DNA of 64,000 nucleotides, from NCBI RefSeq assembly GCF_043099285.1, contig NZ_CP170723.1, positions 1,364,001 through 1,428,000 on the forward strand, given 5' to 3'. The notes beneath the pieces were generated by a model. The model was not told the DNA's origin. It ran no database searches and worked only from the letters and a program-made list of their open reading frames with translations. Below are positions 7,947 through 16,491 of this stretch, one piece after another. Source of the DNA: Oryzobacter telluris. Its GTDB lineage: Bacteria; Actinomycetota; Actinomycetes; Actinomycetales; Dermatophilaceae. How positions within the stretch are numbered: position 1 is the stretch's first letter; each line of letters opens with the position of its first letter. Made by a program: the position numbers and the translations under genes.

Positions 7947-8884
7947 CCGTGCCCAGCGGGCGCGTCCTCAACGCCGTGCGGATCGGGCTGCTCGTCGTCA
8001 TCCTCGTCGGTGTCGGAATCGCGTTGTGGCGCAACTGGTCCGCGGTGTCGGTCGAGCTGGGTCGGATGAGTGCGGGCGCGCTCGTCGCGGCGTTCCTCCT
8101 GACCGCGGCGGCACCGGTCGCCACGCTCATGGGATGGCGTGTCCTCCTCGCCGACCTCGGCACCCGCCTCCCGGCCGGGCCGGCGGCGAGCGTCTTCCTC
8201 GTCGGGCAGCTGGGCAAGTACGTGCCCGGCTCGGTGTGGACCGTCCTCGCCCAGGCCGAGATGGGGGCGCGGCTCAAGGTGCCGCGGCGCCGGATGGCCG
8301 TGGTGGGCCTGCTCTCGATCGGGCTCGGCGTGCTCACCGGGAGCCTCATGGGCATCCCGGCGGTGCCGCGCCTGCTCGACCGCTCGGGCGAGGCGTTCTC
8401 GTGGTGGTGGGTCGCGTTGGCCGTCGTCCTCGGCGGGGTGCTGCTGTGGCCGCGCCTGCTCAACACCGTCATCGCGCGCGGGCTCACCCTGCTGCGGCGC
8501 GAGCCGCTCGAGCACGAGCTGTCCGGGCGGGCGGTGGCGCTCACGGCGGCGTGGTTCGTGCTGGCCTGGGTGTGCGCCGGGGGAGGGGTCCTCGTGCTGT
8601 CGCTGGCGCTGGCGCCCGACATCGCGCTCGGTCCGCTGCTCGTCACGACCATCGGCGGGTTCGCCCTCGCCTCTGCCGCAGGGATGTTCAGCATCCTCGT
8701 CCCGGCGGGGGTCGGAGTTCGCGACGGCCTGCTCGCCCTGCTGCTCGTCACCCTGATGCCGCTCTCGGCCGCCACGGCAGTCGTCGTGGTGGCCCGGTTC
8801 CTCGCGGTGCTGGCCGACCTCGTCGTCGCCGGCTCCGGCTGGGCGTGGGGTCGTCGGCACCACCTCCTAGGATCGAGCACGTGA
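7943..8884 (+). CDS. YbhN/AglD-type (UPF0104) polytopic membrane protein
   Basis: A 313-residue inner-membrane protein with about eight hydrophobic segments. The family hallmark LVGQLGKYVPGSVW (about 90-103) and the loop GVGVRDGLLALLLV (about 252-265) are present. The fold matches the membrane half of lysyl-phosphatidylglycerol synthases; family members are usually found beside glycosyltransferases and are suspected of moving or sensing lipid-linked sugars. It overlaps the upstream stop (GTGA at 7943) and the downstream start (GTGA at 8881), so it is translationally coupled on both sides. Flippase-like activity is inference. Confidence 0.82.
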   Translation: MTVPSGRVLNAVRIGLLVVILVGVGIALWRNWSAVSVELGRMSAGALVAAFLLTAAAPVATLMGWRVLLADLGTRLPAGPAASVFLVGQLGKYVPGSVWTVLAQAEMGARLKVPRRRMAVVGLLSIGLGVLTGSLMGIPAVPRLLDRSGEAFSWWWVALAVVLGGVLLWPRLLNTVIARGLTLLRREPLEHELSGRAVALTAAWFVLAWVCAGGGVLVLSLALAPDIALGPLLVTTIGGFALASAAGMFSILVPAGVGVRDGLLALLLVTLMPLSAATAVVVVARFLAVLADLVVAGSGWAWGRRHHLLGSST

Positions 8885-9687
8885 GCGACGACCGCGGCCG
8901 CGAGGAGCAGCTCGCCTACTCCGAGCTGATGGCCAAGATGCTCGACGAGGAGGGGCGCCGGAAGAAGGCGGCCAAGATCGTCGCCGTCGTGCAGCACGCC
9001 CTGGGGGTCGAGTCGCTGTCCGGGCTGACGGCGGTCGACGTCGGGTGCTCGGCCGGCTTCATCGCCGACGAGCTCGCCCTGGCCGGCGCCACGACGAGCG
9101 GGGTCGACATCGACGAGCCCGGGCTCGAGAAGGCCCGCGCCCGGTTCGGCGACCGGGTCGACTTCCGCCTGGCCCGTGGCGAGGACCTGCCGTTCGAGGA
9201 CGACTCGGTCGACGTCGCCGTCCTCAACCACATCTACGAGCACGTCGTCGACCCCGAGGCCGTCGTCGCCGACATCCACCGGGTCCTGCGCCCGGGCGGG
9301 GTCCTCTATCTCGGCATCGGCCACCGGTGGCAGGTCATCGAGCCGCACCACCGGCTGCCGTTCCTGTCGTGGCTGCCCCAGCGCGCCGCCGACCGGTACA
9401 TGCGCCTCACCCGCAAGGGCGATCAGTACTACGAGCACTACTACACGCCGGCCGGGCTGCGCCGCCTCTTCGCGGCGTTCGACGTGTGGGACTACACGCT
9501 GCCCGTCCTTGCCGACCCGGGGGCGTTCTCGGCCGACGACAACGTGCCCGCGTGGGCGGCCAAGGTGCCCGAGAAGGCCCTCGCCGCAGCGCTTCCCGCC
9601 GTCCCGACCTACGTGTGGGCGGCGTTCAAGGGCGCGGCACGGCCGGGCGGTCCGGCACTGCGCGTGGCGCCCCGCCACGTCGGCTGA
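8881..9687 (+). CDS. Class I SAM-dependent methyltransferase
   Basis: A 268-residue enzyme with a clear SAM fold: motif I VDVGCSAGFIADEL (about 49-62), acidic motif II GVDIDEPGL, and the UbiE-like DDSVDVAVLNHIYEHV (about 107-122) then RVLRPGG. The GTG at 8881 overlaps the upstream stop in a GTGA, and TAGGAT (8868-8873) lies 7 nt before it, so there may also be an internal leaderless promoter. It closes the glycolipid operon; the acceptor is probably the sugar or lipid made by the upstream genes. No substrate can be assigned. Confidence 0.87.
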   Translation: MSDDRGREEQLAYSELMAKMLDEEGRRKKAAKIVAVVQHALGVESLSGLTAVDVGCSAGFIADELALAGATTSGVDIDEPGLEKARARFGDRVDFRLARGEDLPFEDDSVDVAVLNHIYEHVVDPEAVVADIHRVLRPGGVLYLGIGHRWQVIEPHHRLPFLSWLPQRAADRYMRLTRKGDQYYEHYYTPAGLRRLFAAFDVWDYTLPVLADPGAFSADDNVPAWAAKVPEKALAAALPAVPTYVWAAFKGAARPGGPALRVAPRHVG

Positions 9688-9700
9688 GGGCGCGGGCCGG

Positions 9701-10648
9701 ATGACCACCAGTGGCGCGGCAGCCGCGGGCTCGCAGCGGGTGGTGCACGCGTCGCGACCGGTGCCCCTCGGCGCGGTCGTCGGGATCTTCCGCCGCGGTG
9801 GTGGCGACCCCACGAGCCGCCGCGACGACGGTGGCTGGTGGTTCGCGTGGCGCACTCCCGACGGACCGGTGACCCTGCAGCTGGAGGTGCCGGCTCCGGT
9901 GTCGGAGACCGTGACCGCGACGGCGTGGGGGCCGGGAGCCGCCTGGATGCTCGAGCAGGTCCCGGCGCTGCTGGGGGAGGCCGACGACCTCGACGGGTTC
10001 GAGCCCCGTCATCCGCTCGTCGCCGAGTCCTGGCGCCGCCGGCCCGGATGGCGCGTGCCGAGGTCTGGTCTGGTCGTCCAGGCACTCGTGGCGTCGGTCA
10101 TCGAGCAGAAGGTGACGGGCAAGGAGGCGTTCGCCGGGTACCGGATGCTGGTGCGCCGGTTCGGTTCTCCCGCACCGGGACCGGGGGAGGGGCTCGGCCT
10201 CGTCGTGCCGCCGACCCCGCGTGAGTGGGCTGCCGTCCCGTCGTGGGAGTGGCTGCGAGCGGGGGTCGACCCGGCCCGATCCCGGACCATCGTGCGCGCC
10301 GTGGGGCACGCCGGTCGCATCGAGGAGTGTGCGGGCATGCCGGCGGAGGACGCCCGCCGCCGCCTCACCGCACTGCCCGGCGTCGGGCGCTGGACCTGGG
10401 CCGAGGTGGCCCAGCGCGCCCTCGGCCTCCCCGACGAGGTGAGCTTCGGCGACTACCACGTGGCCAAGGACATGACCTGGGCCCTGACCGGGACCCCGCA
10501 GGACGACGACGCCCTCGCCGAGCTCCTCGAGCCGTGGGCCGGCCACCGCTACCGGGTGCAGCGCCTCCTCGAGCTCGACGGCCACCACCGCCCCCGCCGG
10601 GGCCCGCGCATGTCCCTTCCCACGCACCTCCCCACTCGCCGCTCCTGA
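9701..10648 (+). CDS. AlkA-like DNA-3-methyladenine glycosylase (HhH-GPD)
   Basis: A 315-residue base-excision repair enzyme. The helix-hairpin-helix LTALPGVGRWTWAEVA (about 223-238) is followed by the catalytic aspartate in VSFGDYHVAKD (about 248-258); upstream LVVQALVASVIEQKVTGKEA matches the family's substrate-pocket helices. The FeS-binding Cys set of MutY/Nth proteins is absent, as expected for AlkA-type glycosylases. ATG 9701 lies 13 bp after the methyltransferase stop; longer in-frame starts would run inside that gene. It probably removes alkylated purines. Not obviously related to its neighbours. Confidence 0.85.
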   Translation: MTTSGAAAAGSQRVVHASRPVPLGAVVGIFRRGGGDPTSRRDDGGWWFAWRTPDGPVTLQLEVPAPVSETVTATAWGPGAAWMLEQVPALLGEADDLDGFEPRHPLVAESWRRRPGWRVPRSGLVVQALVASVIEQKVTGKEAFAGYRMLVRRFGSPAPGPGEGLGLVVPPTPREWAAVPSWEWLRAGVDPARSRTIVRAVGHAGRIEECAGMPAEDARRRLTALPGVGRWTWAEVAQRALGLPDEVSFGDYHVAKDMTWALTGTPQDDDALAELLEPWAGHRYRVQRLLELDGHHRPRRGPRMSLPTHLPTRRS

Positions 10649-10652
10649 CGAC

Positions 10653-10773
10653 CGCCGGGTCGAGGTGAGATCCGACCTTCTCCCGGTCGAACATCACCTC
10701 GAACGGGCGACACCCGGCCCGGGTCGAGGTGATGAGCGACGCTCTCCGGGTCGGATCTCACCTCGACCCGGCG
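10653..10773. repeat. Intergenic inverted-repeat array, family B, copy 1
   Basis: Outer perfect 25-bp arms at 10653-10677 and 10749-10773 enclose an inner 11-bp inverted repeat (10692-10702 and 10724-10734). The motif TCGAGGTGA therefore appears four times in alternating orientation, starting at 10660 (+), 10694 (-), 10724 (+) and 10758 (-), spaced 34, 30 and 34 bp. It fills the space between two convergent genes, so it may end transcription from both sides. It matches the array at 18014-18118 in motif, order and spacing. Confidence 0.85.
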
Positions 10774-10777
10774 TCGG

Positions 10778-11845
10778 TCAGGTGAGGGCGAGGGTGACCG
10801 AGGTGGGGGCGCGGCCGGTCACGGTGGCGGTCAGGGACTCGGAGGCCGCGGCCACCTCGAGGCGGGCGACGAGGCGACCCAGGTCGTAGGGGTCGTCGGC
10901 GCCCAGGGTGACCTCGGCGGCACCGGCTGCCTCGTCGACCCCGACGTCCACCGAGCCGTCGGGCACGTCGAGCAGCGCCAGGGCCACGACCCGGCCGACC
11001 CGTGCCGCGAGCGGCTCGTCCGGGCGCACCGACCGCACCCCGACCTCCAGCGCCTCAGCGGAGCCCGGAGCGGCGCCCAGGGCCCCCCGCACGGCCTCGA
11101 CCGACCCCAGGGCGAACCAGTCGCCCGGCCCCGTCCGCACGAGCGTGCGCGCCCCGTCCGCCGACGGGGCGAACCACCCGGCGTCGAGCCCGCGCACCAC
11201 GGCCGCCGGCACCCCGTCGGCCTTGCCCTTGACCAGGTCGGCGGCCGCGGCCACCTCGTCGGCCAGGGCCCGCGCCGTCACGGCGAGCGGCCGACCGTCG
11301 TGGTCGACACCACCGCGCAGGTCGTCGAGCACGGCGACCCCGGCCGACCCCAGAGCGAAGTCGGTCTGCCCGGCCCGCCAAGCCCGCCCCGCGGTGTCGC
11401 TCAGCACCACCCCGAGCGCCGCGGAGTCCGGCAGCCCCAGCCGCGAGAGGAGCGCCGACCGCAGCGCCACCGCCTCGCCATCGGGGTCGGAGGGCAGGAG
11501 CAGGACGGCGCCCGAGGGACCCGTGTTCGACGCGTCGACCCCCGCCGCGGCCATCACCGGACCGGCCACGGCCTCGACGACGCGCGTCAGCCCGCCGCCC
11601 TCGCCGACCCGCTCCGCCACGACGCGCACCGTGGCCGCGTCCACCGCGGCCTCCCGCGCTCCGTCCCACGTGAGACCCAGGGCCTTGGAGACCACCTTGC
11701 TCGACACGACGAGGCAGTCGCCGGCCTCCAGCGGCGTCCCGGCGGCCACCAGCGCGGACGACAGCACCTCGGCCAGGTCGTCGCCGGCCTCCACCTCGCC
11801 GACGCCGACCACCGGCACCACCGTGACGGGAACGGCTCCGCTCAC
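10778..11845 (-). CDS. cofE: Coenzyme F420-0:L-glutamate ligase (CofE)
   Basis: A 355-residue enzyme that adds gamma-linked glutamates to F420-0 using GTP. The N-terminal part carries the family blocks GDCLVVSSKVVSKALG (about 42-57), a central VDASNTGPSGAVLLLP (about 103-118) and VLSDTAGRAWRAGQTD (about 147-162), ending at about 245. The remaining roughly 110 residues (VRSVRPDEPLAARVGRVVAL...) are not the FMN/nitroreductase-like domain of mycobacterial FbiB and are too short for it. GTG 11845 overlaps the cofD stop (GTGA), so the two are coupled. Function sure; role of the tail unknown. Confidence 0.9.
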   Translation of the reverse strand: MSGAVPVTVVPVVGVGEVEAGDDLAEVLSSALVAAGTPLEAGDCLVVSSKVVSKALGLTWDGAREAAVDAATVRVVAERVGEGGGLTRVVEAVAGPVMAAAGVDASNTGPSGAVLLLPSDPDGEAVALRSALLSRLGLPDSAALGVVLSDTAGRAWRAGQTDFALGSAGVAVLDDLRGGVDHDGRPLAVTARALADEVAAAADLVKGKADGVPAAVVRGLDAGWFAPSADGARTLVRTGPGDWFALGSVEAVRGALGAAPGSAEALEVGVRSVRPDEPLAARVGRVVALALLDVPDGSVDVGVDEAAGAAEVTLGADDPYDLGRLVARLEVAAASESLTATVTGRAPTSVTLALT

Positions 11846-12819
11846 GCGGGCACCGTGGCCGCCAGGCGCAGCGCGTGCTCGGCGATCCGGGCGGTGGCCG
11901 GCACGTCGGACATCAGCAGCGGCCCGTCGAACACCTCGACGCGGGCGCTGCGCAGGGTGGTGTCGGCGTCGTCGGGGTCGACGAGCCAGCCGTCGAGGAA
12001 GTCGGCGTACAGCCCGCCCACGGCCGCCGCCGTCGCCTCGACCCCGATGGCGGCCAGGCAGGCGTCAGCGTGCCCGCGCACCGGGCGCCCGGAGATCAGG
12101 GGCGAGATGCCCACCACGGGTGCCGAGGTGCCGCGCAGCGCGTCCCGCACGCCGGGCACCCCGAGGATGATGCCGATCGACACGACCGGGTTGCTCGGGG
12201 GCAGCAGCACGACGTCGGCCCGGCGGATGGCGTCGAGCACGCCCGGCGCGGCCGCGGCGCGGTCGAGCCCCGCCACGACGAACCGCCGCGCCGGCAGCGA
12301 CGCCTGGTGCCGGACCCACCACTCCTGGAAGTGGATCGCCCGCTCGCCGTCGGCACCGTCGTCGACCACCACGTGCGTCTCCACGGGGGTGTCCGTCATC
12401 GGCAGCAGCTCGATGCCCTGCTCCGGCAGACCCCAGCGCGCGGCGAGGCGGGCCGTGACCTCAGACAACGACGCCCCCTGCCCGAGCCACTGCGAGCGCA
12501 CGACGTGCGTGCCGACGTCGAGGTCGCCCAGCGCGAACCACTGCGGCTCGGCGCCGTACGCGGCCAGCTCGGCCTGCACCCGGTGGCTCTCCTCGGCGCG
12601 GCCCCAGCCCTGTCCCTCGTGGATGCCCCCGCCCAGGGTGTAGAGCAGCGTGTCGACGTCGGGACAGACCCGCAGGCCGAACAGGGTGATGTCGTCGCCC
12701 GTGTTCGCGATGACCGTGAGGGTGCTGTCCTCGAGGCCGGGCGTGGTGTCGAGGTGGTGGCGCAGACCGCGGAGGAACCGCGCGCCACCCACCCCTCCGG
12801 CGAGGGCCGTGATGTGCAT
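11842..12819 (-). CDS. cofD: 2-phospho-L-lactate transferase (CofD/FbiA)
   Basis: A 325-residue enzyme that transfers the phospholactate or phosphoenolpyruvate moiety from a GDP-activated donor to the deazaflavin FO, giving F420-0 or its dehydro form. The start MHITALAGGVGGARFLRGL, then ANTGDDITLFGLRVCPDVDT (about 44-63) and LLPPSNPVVSIGIILGVPG (about 213-231) are diagnostic. The frame is open far upstream, but ATG 12819 begins exactly at the conserved N-terminus and lies 6 nt behind GAGACT, a weak -10-like box. It is the first gene of cofD-cofE and is divergent from whiB, as in mycobacterial fbiA/whiB2 loci. Confidence 0.93.
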   Translation of the reverse strand: MHITALAGGVGGARFLRGLRHHLDTTPGLEDSTLTVIANTGDDITLFGLRVCPDVDTLLYTLGGGIHEGQGWGRAEESHRVQAELAAYGAEPQWFALGDLDVGTHVVRSQWLGQGASLSEVTARLAARWGLPEQGIELLPMTDTPVETHVVVDDGADGERAIHFQEWWVRHQASLPARRFVVAGLDRAAAAPGVLDAIRRADVVLLPPSNPVVSIGIILGVPGVRDALRGTSAPVVGISPLISGRPVRGHADACLAAIGVEATAAAVGGLYADFLDGWLVDPDDADTTLRSARVEVFDGPLLMSDVPATARIAEHALRLAATVPA

Positions 12820-12944
12820 GGATGCAGTCTCGCAGCCCCTCGCGGGGGGCCGCGAACCCGTCTCCGCGGGGGCCGTTCCCTCGGGCGCGTCGGGAGGACA
12901 CGCCGGTCGTTCGGCTATGAGTTTCGCCGATATCACCAACCGGC

Positions 12945-13037
12945 TTGACTCAGGTGGCATGACACGCGTGTAATTCCATGCATGTACTCCGGAGGAACCC
13001 GGCCGGAGCACTTGGGTCGAGGGTCGAGGAGGGAACC
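12945..13037 (+). promoter_or_regulatory. whiB promoter and leader
   Basis: TTGACT (12945-12950), 18-bp spacer and TGTAAT (12969-12974) form one of the best promoters in the window. The start site would be near 12981, giving a leader of about 57 nt that ends in a strong Shine-Dalgarno (GAGGAGGGA, about 13026-13033) 4-5 nt before ATG 13038. This gene is therefore leadered, unlike many neighbours. Confidence 0.65.
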
Positions 13038-13316
13038 ATGCACGAGCTCTTTGTGATCGACGGGATGCTCGACGGTGAGGTCGGCGAGGAGGAGGGTGCG
13101 CTCTCCTGGCAGGAGCGTTCGCTCTGCGCGCAGACCGATCCCGAGGCGTTCTTCCCGGAGAAGGGTGGGTCCACCCGCGAGGCCAAGAAGGTCTGCGTCG
13201 GGTGCGAGGTCCGCTCCGAGTGCCTGGAGTACGCGCTGTCCAACGACGAGCGCTTCGGGATCTGGGGCGGTCTGTCCGAGCGGGAGCGCCGCAAGCTGAA
13301 GAAGCGCGCGGTGTGA
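13038..13316 (+). CDS. whiB: WhiB-family iron-sulfur transcription factor (WhiB2/WhmD-like)
   Basis: A 92-residue redox-sensitive regulator. Four cysteines at 30, 53, 56 and 62 (C-x22-C-x2-C-x5-C) bind a 4Fe-4S cluster; GIWGG (74-78) and the basic tail SERERRKLKKR are the turn and DNA-contact region. ATG 13038 is chosen over an in-frame ATG at 12978 because of the strong Shine-Dalgarno in front of it. WhiB proteins act with the principal sigma factor. The position between cofD and the mannose block matches whiB2 (needed for septation in mycobacteria), so that subfamily is likely. Confidence 0.93.
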   Translation: MHELFVIDGMLDGEVGEEEGALSWQERSLCAQTDPEAFFPEKGGSTREAKKVCVGCEVRSECLEYALSNDERFGIWGGLSERERRKLKKRAV

Positions 13317-13350
13317 CGCGGGGCCTCGCCCCGATCCGCCGACCGGCCGC

Positions 13351-16300
13351 ATGACTCTGGCTCCCGCACGCCCCACTGGTGCCCCGACCTCCCCGGTCGG
13401 GTCCGAGCCGACGGTCACCGCGGTCGTCATCACCCGCCGTGACCCCGACGGCCTCCACGAGCTCCTCACGGCCCTGTTCGCCCAGACCCTCCTGCCCACC
13501 GAGGTCCTCGTCCTCGACCGCACGGGCGGGCTCACCCTCCCGCGTCGCGACGGCAGCGCCGCCCCTGACGTCACCGACGTCGTCGAGGCCGCCCGCAACG
13601 GCCACGCCGTCGACGTCACCGTGATCGAGACGCCCCACCGCACCTCGGTACGCGCCGCGGCCCACCGCGCCCTGGCCGCCCACGAGGGTGACCCCACGAC
13701 CCTCGCGTGGTTCCTGCCCGTCGGCGCCACCCCGGAACCGGCCGCCCTCGTCACCCTCGTCGACACGTGGCGGCGCTCGGCCTCCACCGGCATCGTCGGC
13801 CCCAAGCACGTCGATGCCGACGACCCCCACCTGCTGCGGGCACTGTCGATCCACGTCACGCGCGGAGGGCGCCTCCTCGCCAAGCCGGTCCCGGGCCGCC
13901 CCGACCAGGGCCAGCACGACCGCGACGGCGACGCCCTCGCCGTGCCCTTCGCCGGTTCGCTCGTCGAGCGGGACCTGCTCACCGAGCTGCGCGGCTGGGA
14001 GACCTCGTTCGGCGACCTCGGCGCCGACCTCGACCTCGGCTGGCGCGCCCAGGACACCGGCCGCCGCGTCGTCGTCGCCCCCACCGCGCGGGTCCGCAGC
14101 GAGCCGGGCGTCGCCCCGGCCACCGCCTCCACCCCCGGTCGCCGCCGTGGTGCGCGCCGGGTCGCCCTCACCCGCGCCTCCTGGTGGGCCGCACCGGCGC
14201 TGGCCGCGTGGATCGCCCTCACCTCGGTCGTCGCCGCGGTCGGGCTGCTCCTGCTCAAGCGGCCGCGCGCCGCCTGGGCCGAGCTGTCCTCGCTGTCCTC
14301 CCTCGACCCCTTCCGGGGCGCCGCCACCCGATGGCGCACCCGCCACCGCCGTGCCGTCGCCCGCCGTGACCTGCAGGCGCTGTTCGAGCCCCGCCGCGCC
14401 GTCCTCACCAGCTGGGGCGATGCCGTCCACGACGCCCTCGTGCCGCCCGCCCCGCCCATCGGGAACGAGGCCAACGACCTCAACCCCCGCTCGTGGCTGG
14501 TCAACGTCGTGCGGCACCCGGGTGTCATCGCCACGGCCGTCGCGGCCGTCGTGGCGGGCCTCGCGGCGCGCTCGCTCGGCCTCGGCGTCGTCACCGGGAT
14601 GGGCTCGGGCCTGGCCGGCGGCGAGCTCGTCGGCACCCGGGCCGACGCGGGCACCCTCTGGTCGGCCTGGACCGACGGCTGGACCGGCACCGGCCTCGGC
14701 GGACCCGACCCGGTGGGCCCGGCCGCGCCGCTCCTCGCGCTGCCCGCCTGGCTCGCCGACCACCTGCCGCTGCTGCCGAGCCCCACGTCGCCGGCCGGGT
14801 TCGTCGTCGCCCTCCTCGTCCTGCTCGGGATGCCGCTCGCCGCCGTGAGCGCCTACCTCTCCCTGCGCGTCATGGTGCGTTCGCGGGCGGTGCGCACCCT
14901 CGGCGCCGTCGCGTGGGCCACCACCGGGGTCGCCGCGGCCTCGGTGGCGCAGGGCCGGCTCGGCGCGGTCGTCGCCCTCGTCCTCCTGCCCGCGCTGGCC
15001 GCCGGGCTCTGGCTCATCGGCACGCGCCGCTCCACGGCCACCAGCGCCTTCGCCACCGCCCTCGCCGGGGTCCTCCTGGGGGCGTTCGCGCCGGTGCTGC
15101 TCGCGGTCGTCGTGGTCCTCGCGCTCGTGCTCGCCCTGGTGCGCCGCGGGGTGCGCCTGCACGCCCTGGCCGTGGCCGTCATCCCGGTGGCGGTCCTCGG
15201 GCCGTGGCTGGTCCGCTCGGCCGAGGCCTCGTGGCCGGTGCTCGTCGCCGGGGTCGGCCTGGCCCAGTGGGGCGGTGCCACCCCCGAGGCGTGGCAGCTC
15301 GCGCTCCTCCAGACCGGTGGCGCCGGCACGCCGTTCGTCTGGACGGCCGTGCCCCTCCTCGCCGCCGCCCTCCTCGCCTTCGGGCGCGGGCGCGCCTGGG
15401 GGTCGGCCACCACCGCCCTCGCCCTCCTCGCCCCCGCGTTCCTCGCGCTCGCCCTCGTGGCTCCCTCGGTGCGCCTGGGCACCGTCCCCACCGGTCTCGA
15501 GGGAGCGGGCGACCCCATCACGCTGTGGTCGGGCACCCTGCTGCTGCCGTTCGCGCTCGTCCTCGTGCTGCTCGTGGCCCGGGGCCTCGACGGCGTCCGG
15601 CTGCGCCCGCCCACCGCCGGCGCCCCGGCCTCGTTCGGCGCACGCACCTCGCTGGCCGCCCGGTGGACCGCCGTCTCCCTCGTCGTCCTCGCCGTGGCCA
15701 CGGGGGCCGGTGCCGTGGTGGCCGCCACCCTGGGCACCGACCTCGCGCCGTGGCGCGACCCGCGGCCGGCCGTGTCCGTGGAGCAGGCCTCGGGCGCGTT
15801 CGCCACCCGGGCGCTGTTCGTCACCCCCGGCGACCGCGGCTCCGGGTACCGCTTCGTGGGCCGTGAGGGCTCCACGCTCGTGCGACCGCTGCCGTCCGTC
15901 GCCGAGGCCGACGGCTCGGTCGCCGAGCGGGTCAGCGCCGTGCTCGGTGACGCCTCGGCGGGGCCAGAGCTGTTCTCCGACACCGCAACCGACCTGCTCG
16001 CCGTGCGCGCGGGCATGGTCCCCGAGGTCACCACGCGCCTCGACGCCACCGCCGGCCTCCAGCGCGTCACCGCCCGCCAGGGCTGGGAGATGTGGCGGGT
16101 CAGCCCCGCCTCGGTCGAGGGCGGCGACAGCCTCGTCGCCCCGCCCCGGCTGCGGATGGAGACGCCCACCGGAGCGCGCCTCGTCGAGACCACCGGCGAC
16201 CACGCGGGCACCACGACGACCCTCGACGTCCCCGCCGACAGCCGCCTCGTCGTCGCCGAGCCCACCGGGTGGGCCGCGCAGGCCACCGTGGCCGTCGACG

Positions 16301-16491
16301 GTGTCGTGCTGCAGCCCGCGGACGGCACGCGCACCCCCACCTACGCCCTCCCCGCCGGACCCGGAGTCCTCACCATCACCGTCACCGACCCGCTGCGCTG
16401 GTGGCACCTCGGGCAGGTCGCCGCCGTCCTCGCGCTGGCCTTCCTCGCCGTGCCGTTCGGCCGGCGCGAGTCCCGGGTGGGGTCGCGATGA
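13351..16491 (+). CDS. Large GT2 glycosyltransferase with multi-spanning membrane domain
   Basis: A 1046-residue protein. Residues about 20-260 form a GT-A domain (VTAVVITRRDPDGLHELLTA at the start; FGDLGADLDLGWRAQDTGRR near its end, where GT2 enzymes have the catalytic ED/WR block). About 275-300 and 390-780 are hydrophobic with roughly twelve predicted spans. About 790-1010 is a soluble, probably extracytoplasmic region, followed by a last span (about 1020-1040). Its stop overlaps the start of the DUF5719 gene (ATGA). Such proteins occur beside whiB and manB in many actinobacteria and are presumed to decorate an envelope polymer; the substrate is unknown. Confidence 0.83.
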   Translation: MTLAPARPTGAPTSPVGSEPTVTAVVITRRDPDGLHELLTALFAQTLLPTEVLVLDRTGGLTLPRRDGSAAPDVTDVVEAARNGHAVDVTVIETPHRTSVRAAAHRALAAHEGDPTTLAWFLPVGATPEPAALVTLVDTWRRSASTGIVGPKHVDADDPHLLRALSIHVTRGGRLLAKPVPGRPDQGQHDRDGDALAVPFAGSLVERDLLTELRGWETSFGDLGADLDLGWRAQDTGRRVVVAPTARVRSEPGVAPATASTPGRRRGARRVALTRASWWAAPALAAWIALTSVVAAVGLLLLKRPRAAWAELSSLSSLDPFRGAATRWRTRHRRAVARRDLQALFEPRRAVLTSWGDAVHDALVPPAPPIGNEANDLNPRSWLVNVVRHPGVIATAVAAVVAGLAARSLGLGVVTGMGSGLAGGELVGTRADAGTLWSAWTDGWTGTGLGGPDPVGPAAPLLALPAWLADHLPLLPSPTSPAGFVVALLVLLGMPLAAVSAYLSLRVMVRSRAVRTLGAVAWATTGVAAASVAQGRLGAVVALVLLPALAAGLWLIGTRRSTATSAFATALAGVLLGAFAPVLLAVVVVLALVLALVRRGVRLHALAVAVIPVAVLGPWLVRSAEASWPVLVAGVGLAQWGGATPEAWQLALLQTGGAGTPFVWTAVPLLAAALLAFGRGRAWGSATTALALLAPAFLALALVAPSVRLGTVPTGLEGAGDPITLWSGTLLLPFALVLVLLVARGLDGVRLRPPTAGAPASFGARTSLAARWTAVSLVVLAVATGAGAVVAATLGTDLAPWRDPRPAVSVEQASGAFATRALFVTPGDRGSGYRFVGREGSTLVRPLPSVAEADGSVAERVSAVLGDASAGPELFSDTATDLLAVRAGMVPEVTTRLDATAGLQRVTARQGWEMWRVSPASVEGGDSLVAPPRLRMETPTGARLVETTGDHAGTTTTLDVPADSRLVVAEPTGWAAQATVAVDGVVLQPADGTRTPTYALPAGPGVLTITVTDPLRWWHLGQVAAVLALAFLAVPFGRRESRVGSR

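Noticed and set aside
10653..10773. CRISPR-like array
   Set aside because: Only four short motifs of alternating orientation; no direct repeats of 24-40 bp and no cas genes.
12820..16407. Very long open frame on the minus strand continuing upstream of cofD across the large GT2 gene
   Set aside because: It is the antisense shadow of a high-GC gene; its product is a low-complexity Gly/Arg/Glu string without domains, and cofD has a clear start at 12819.
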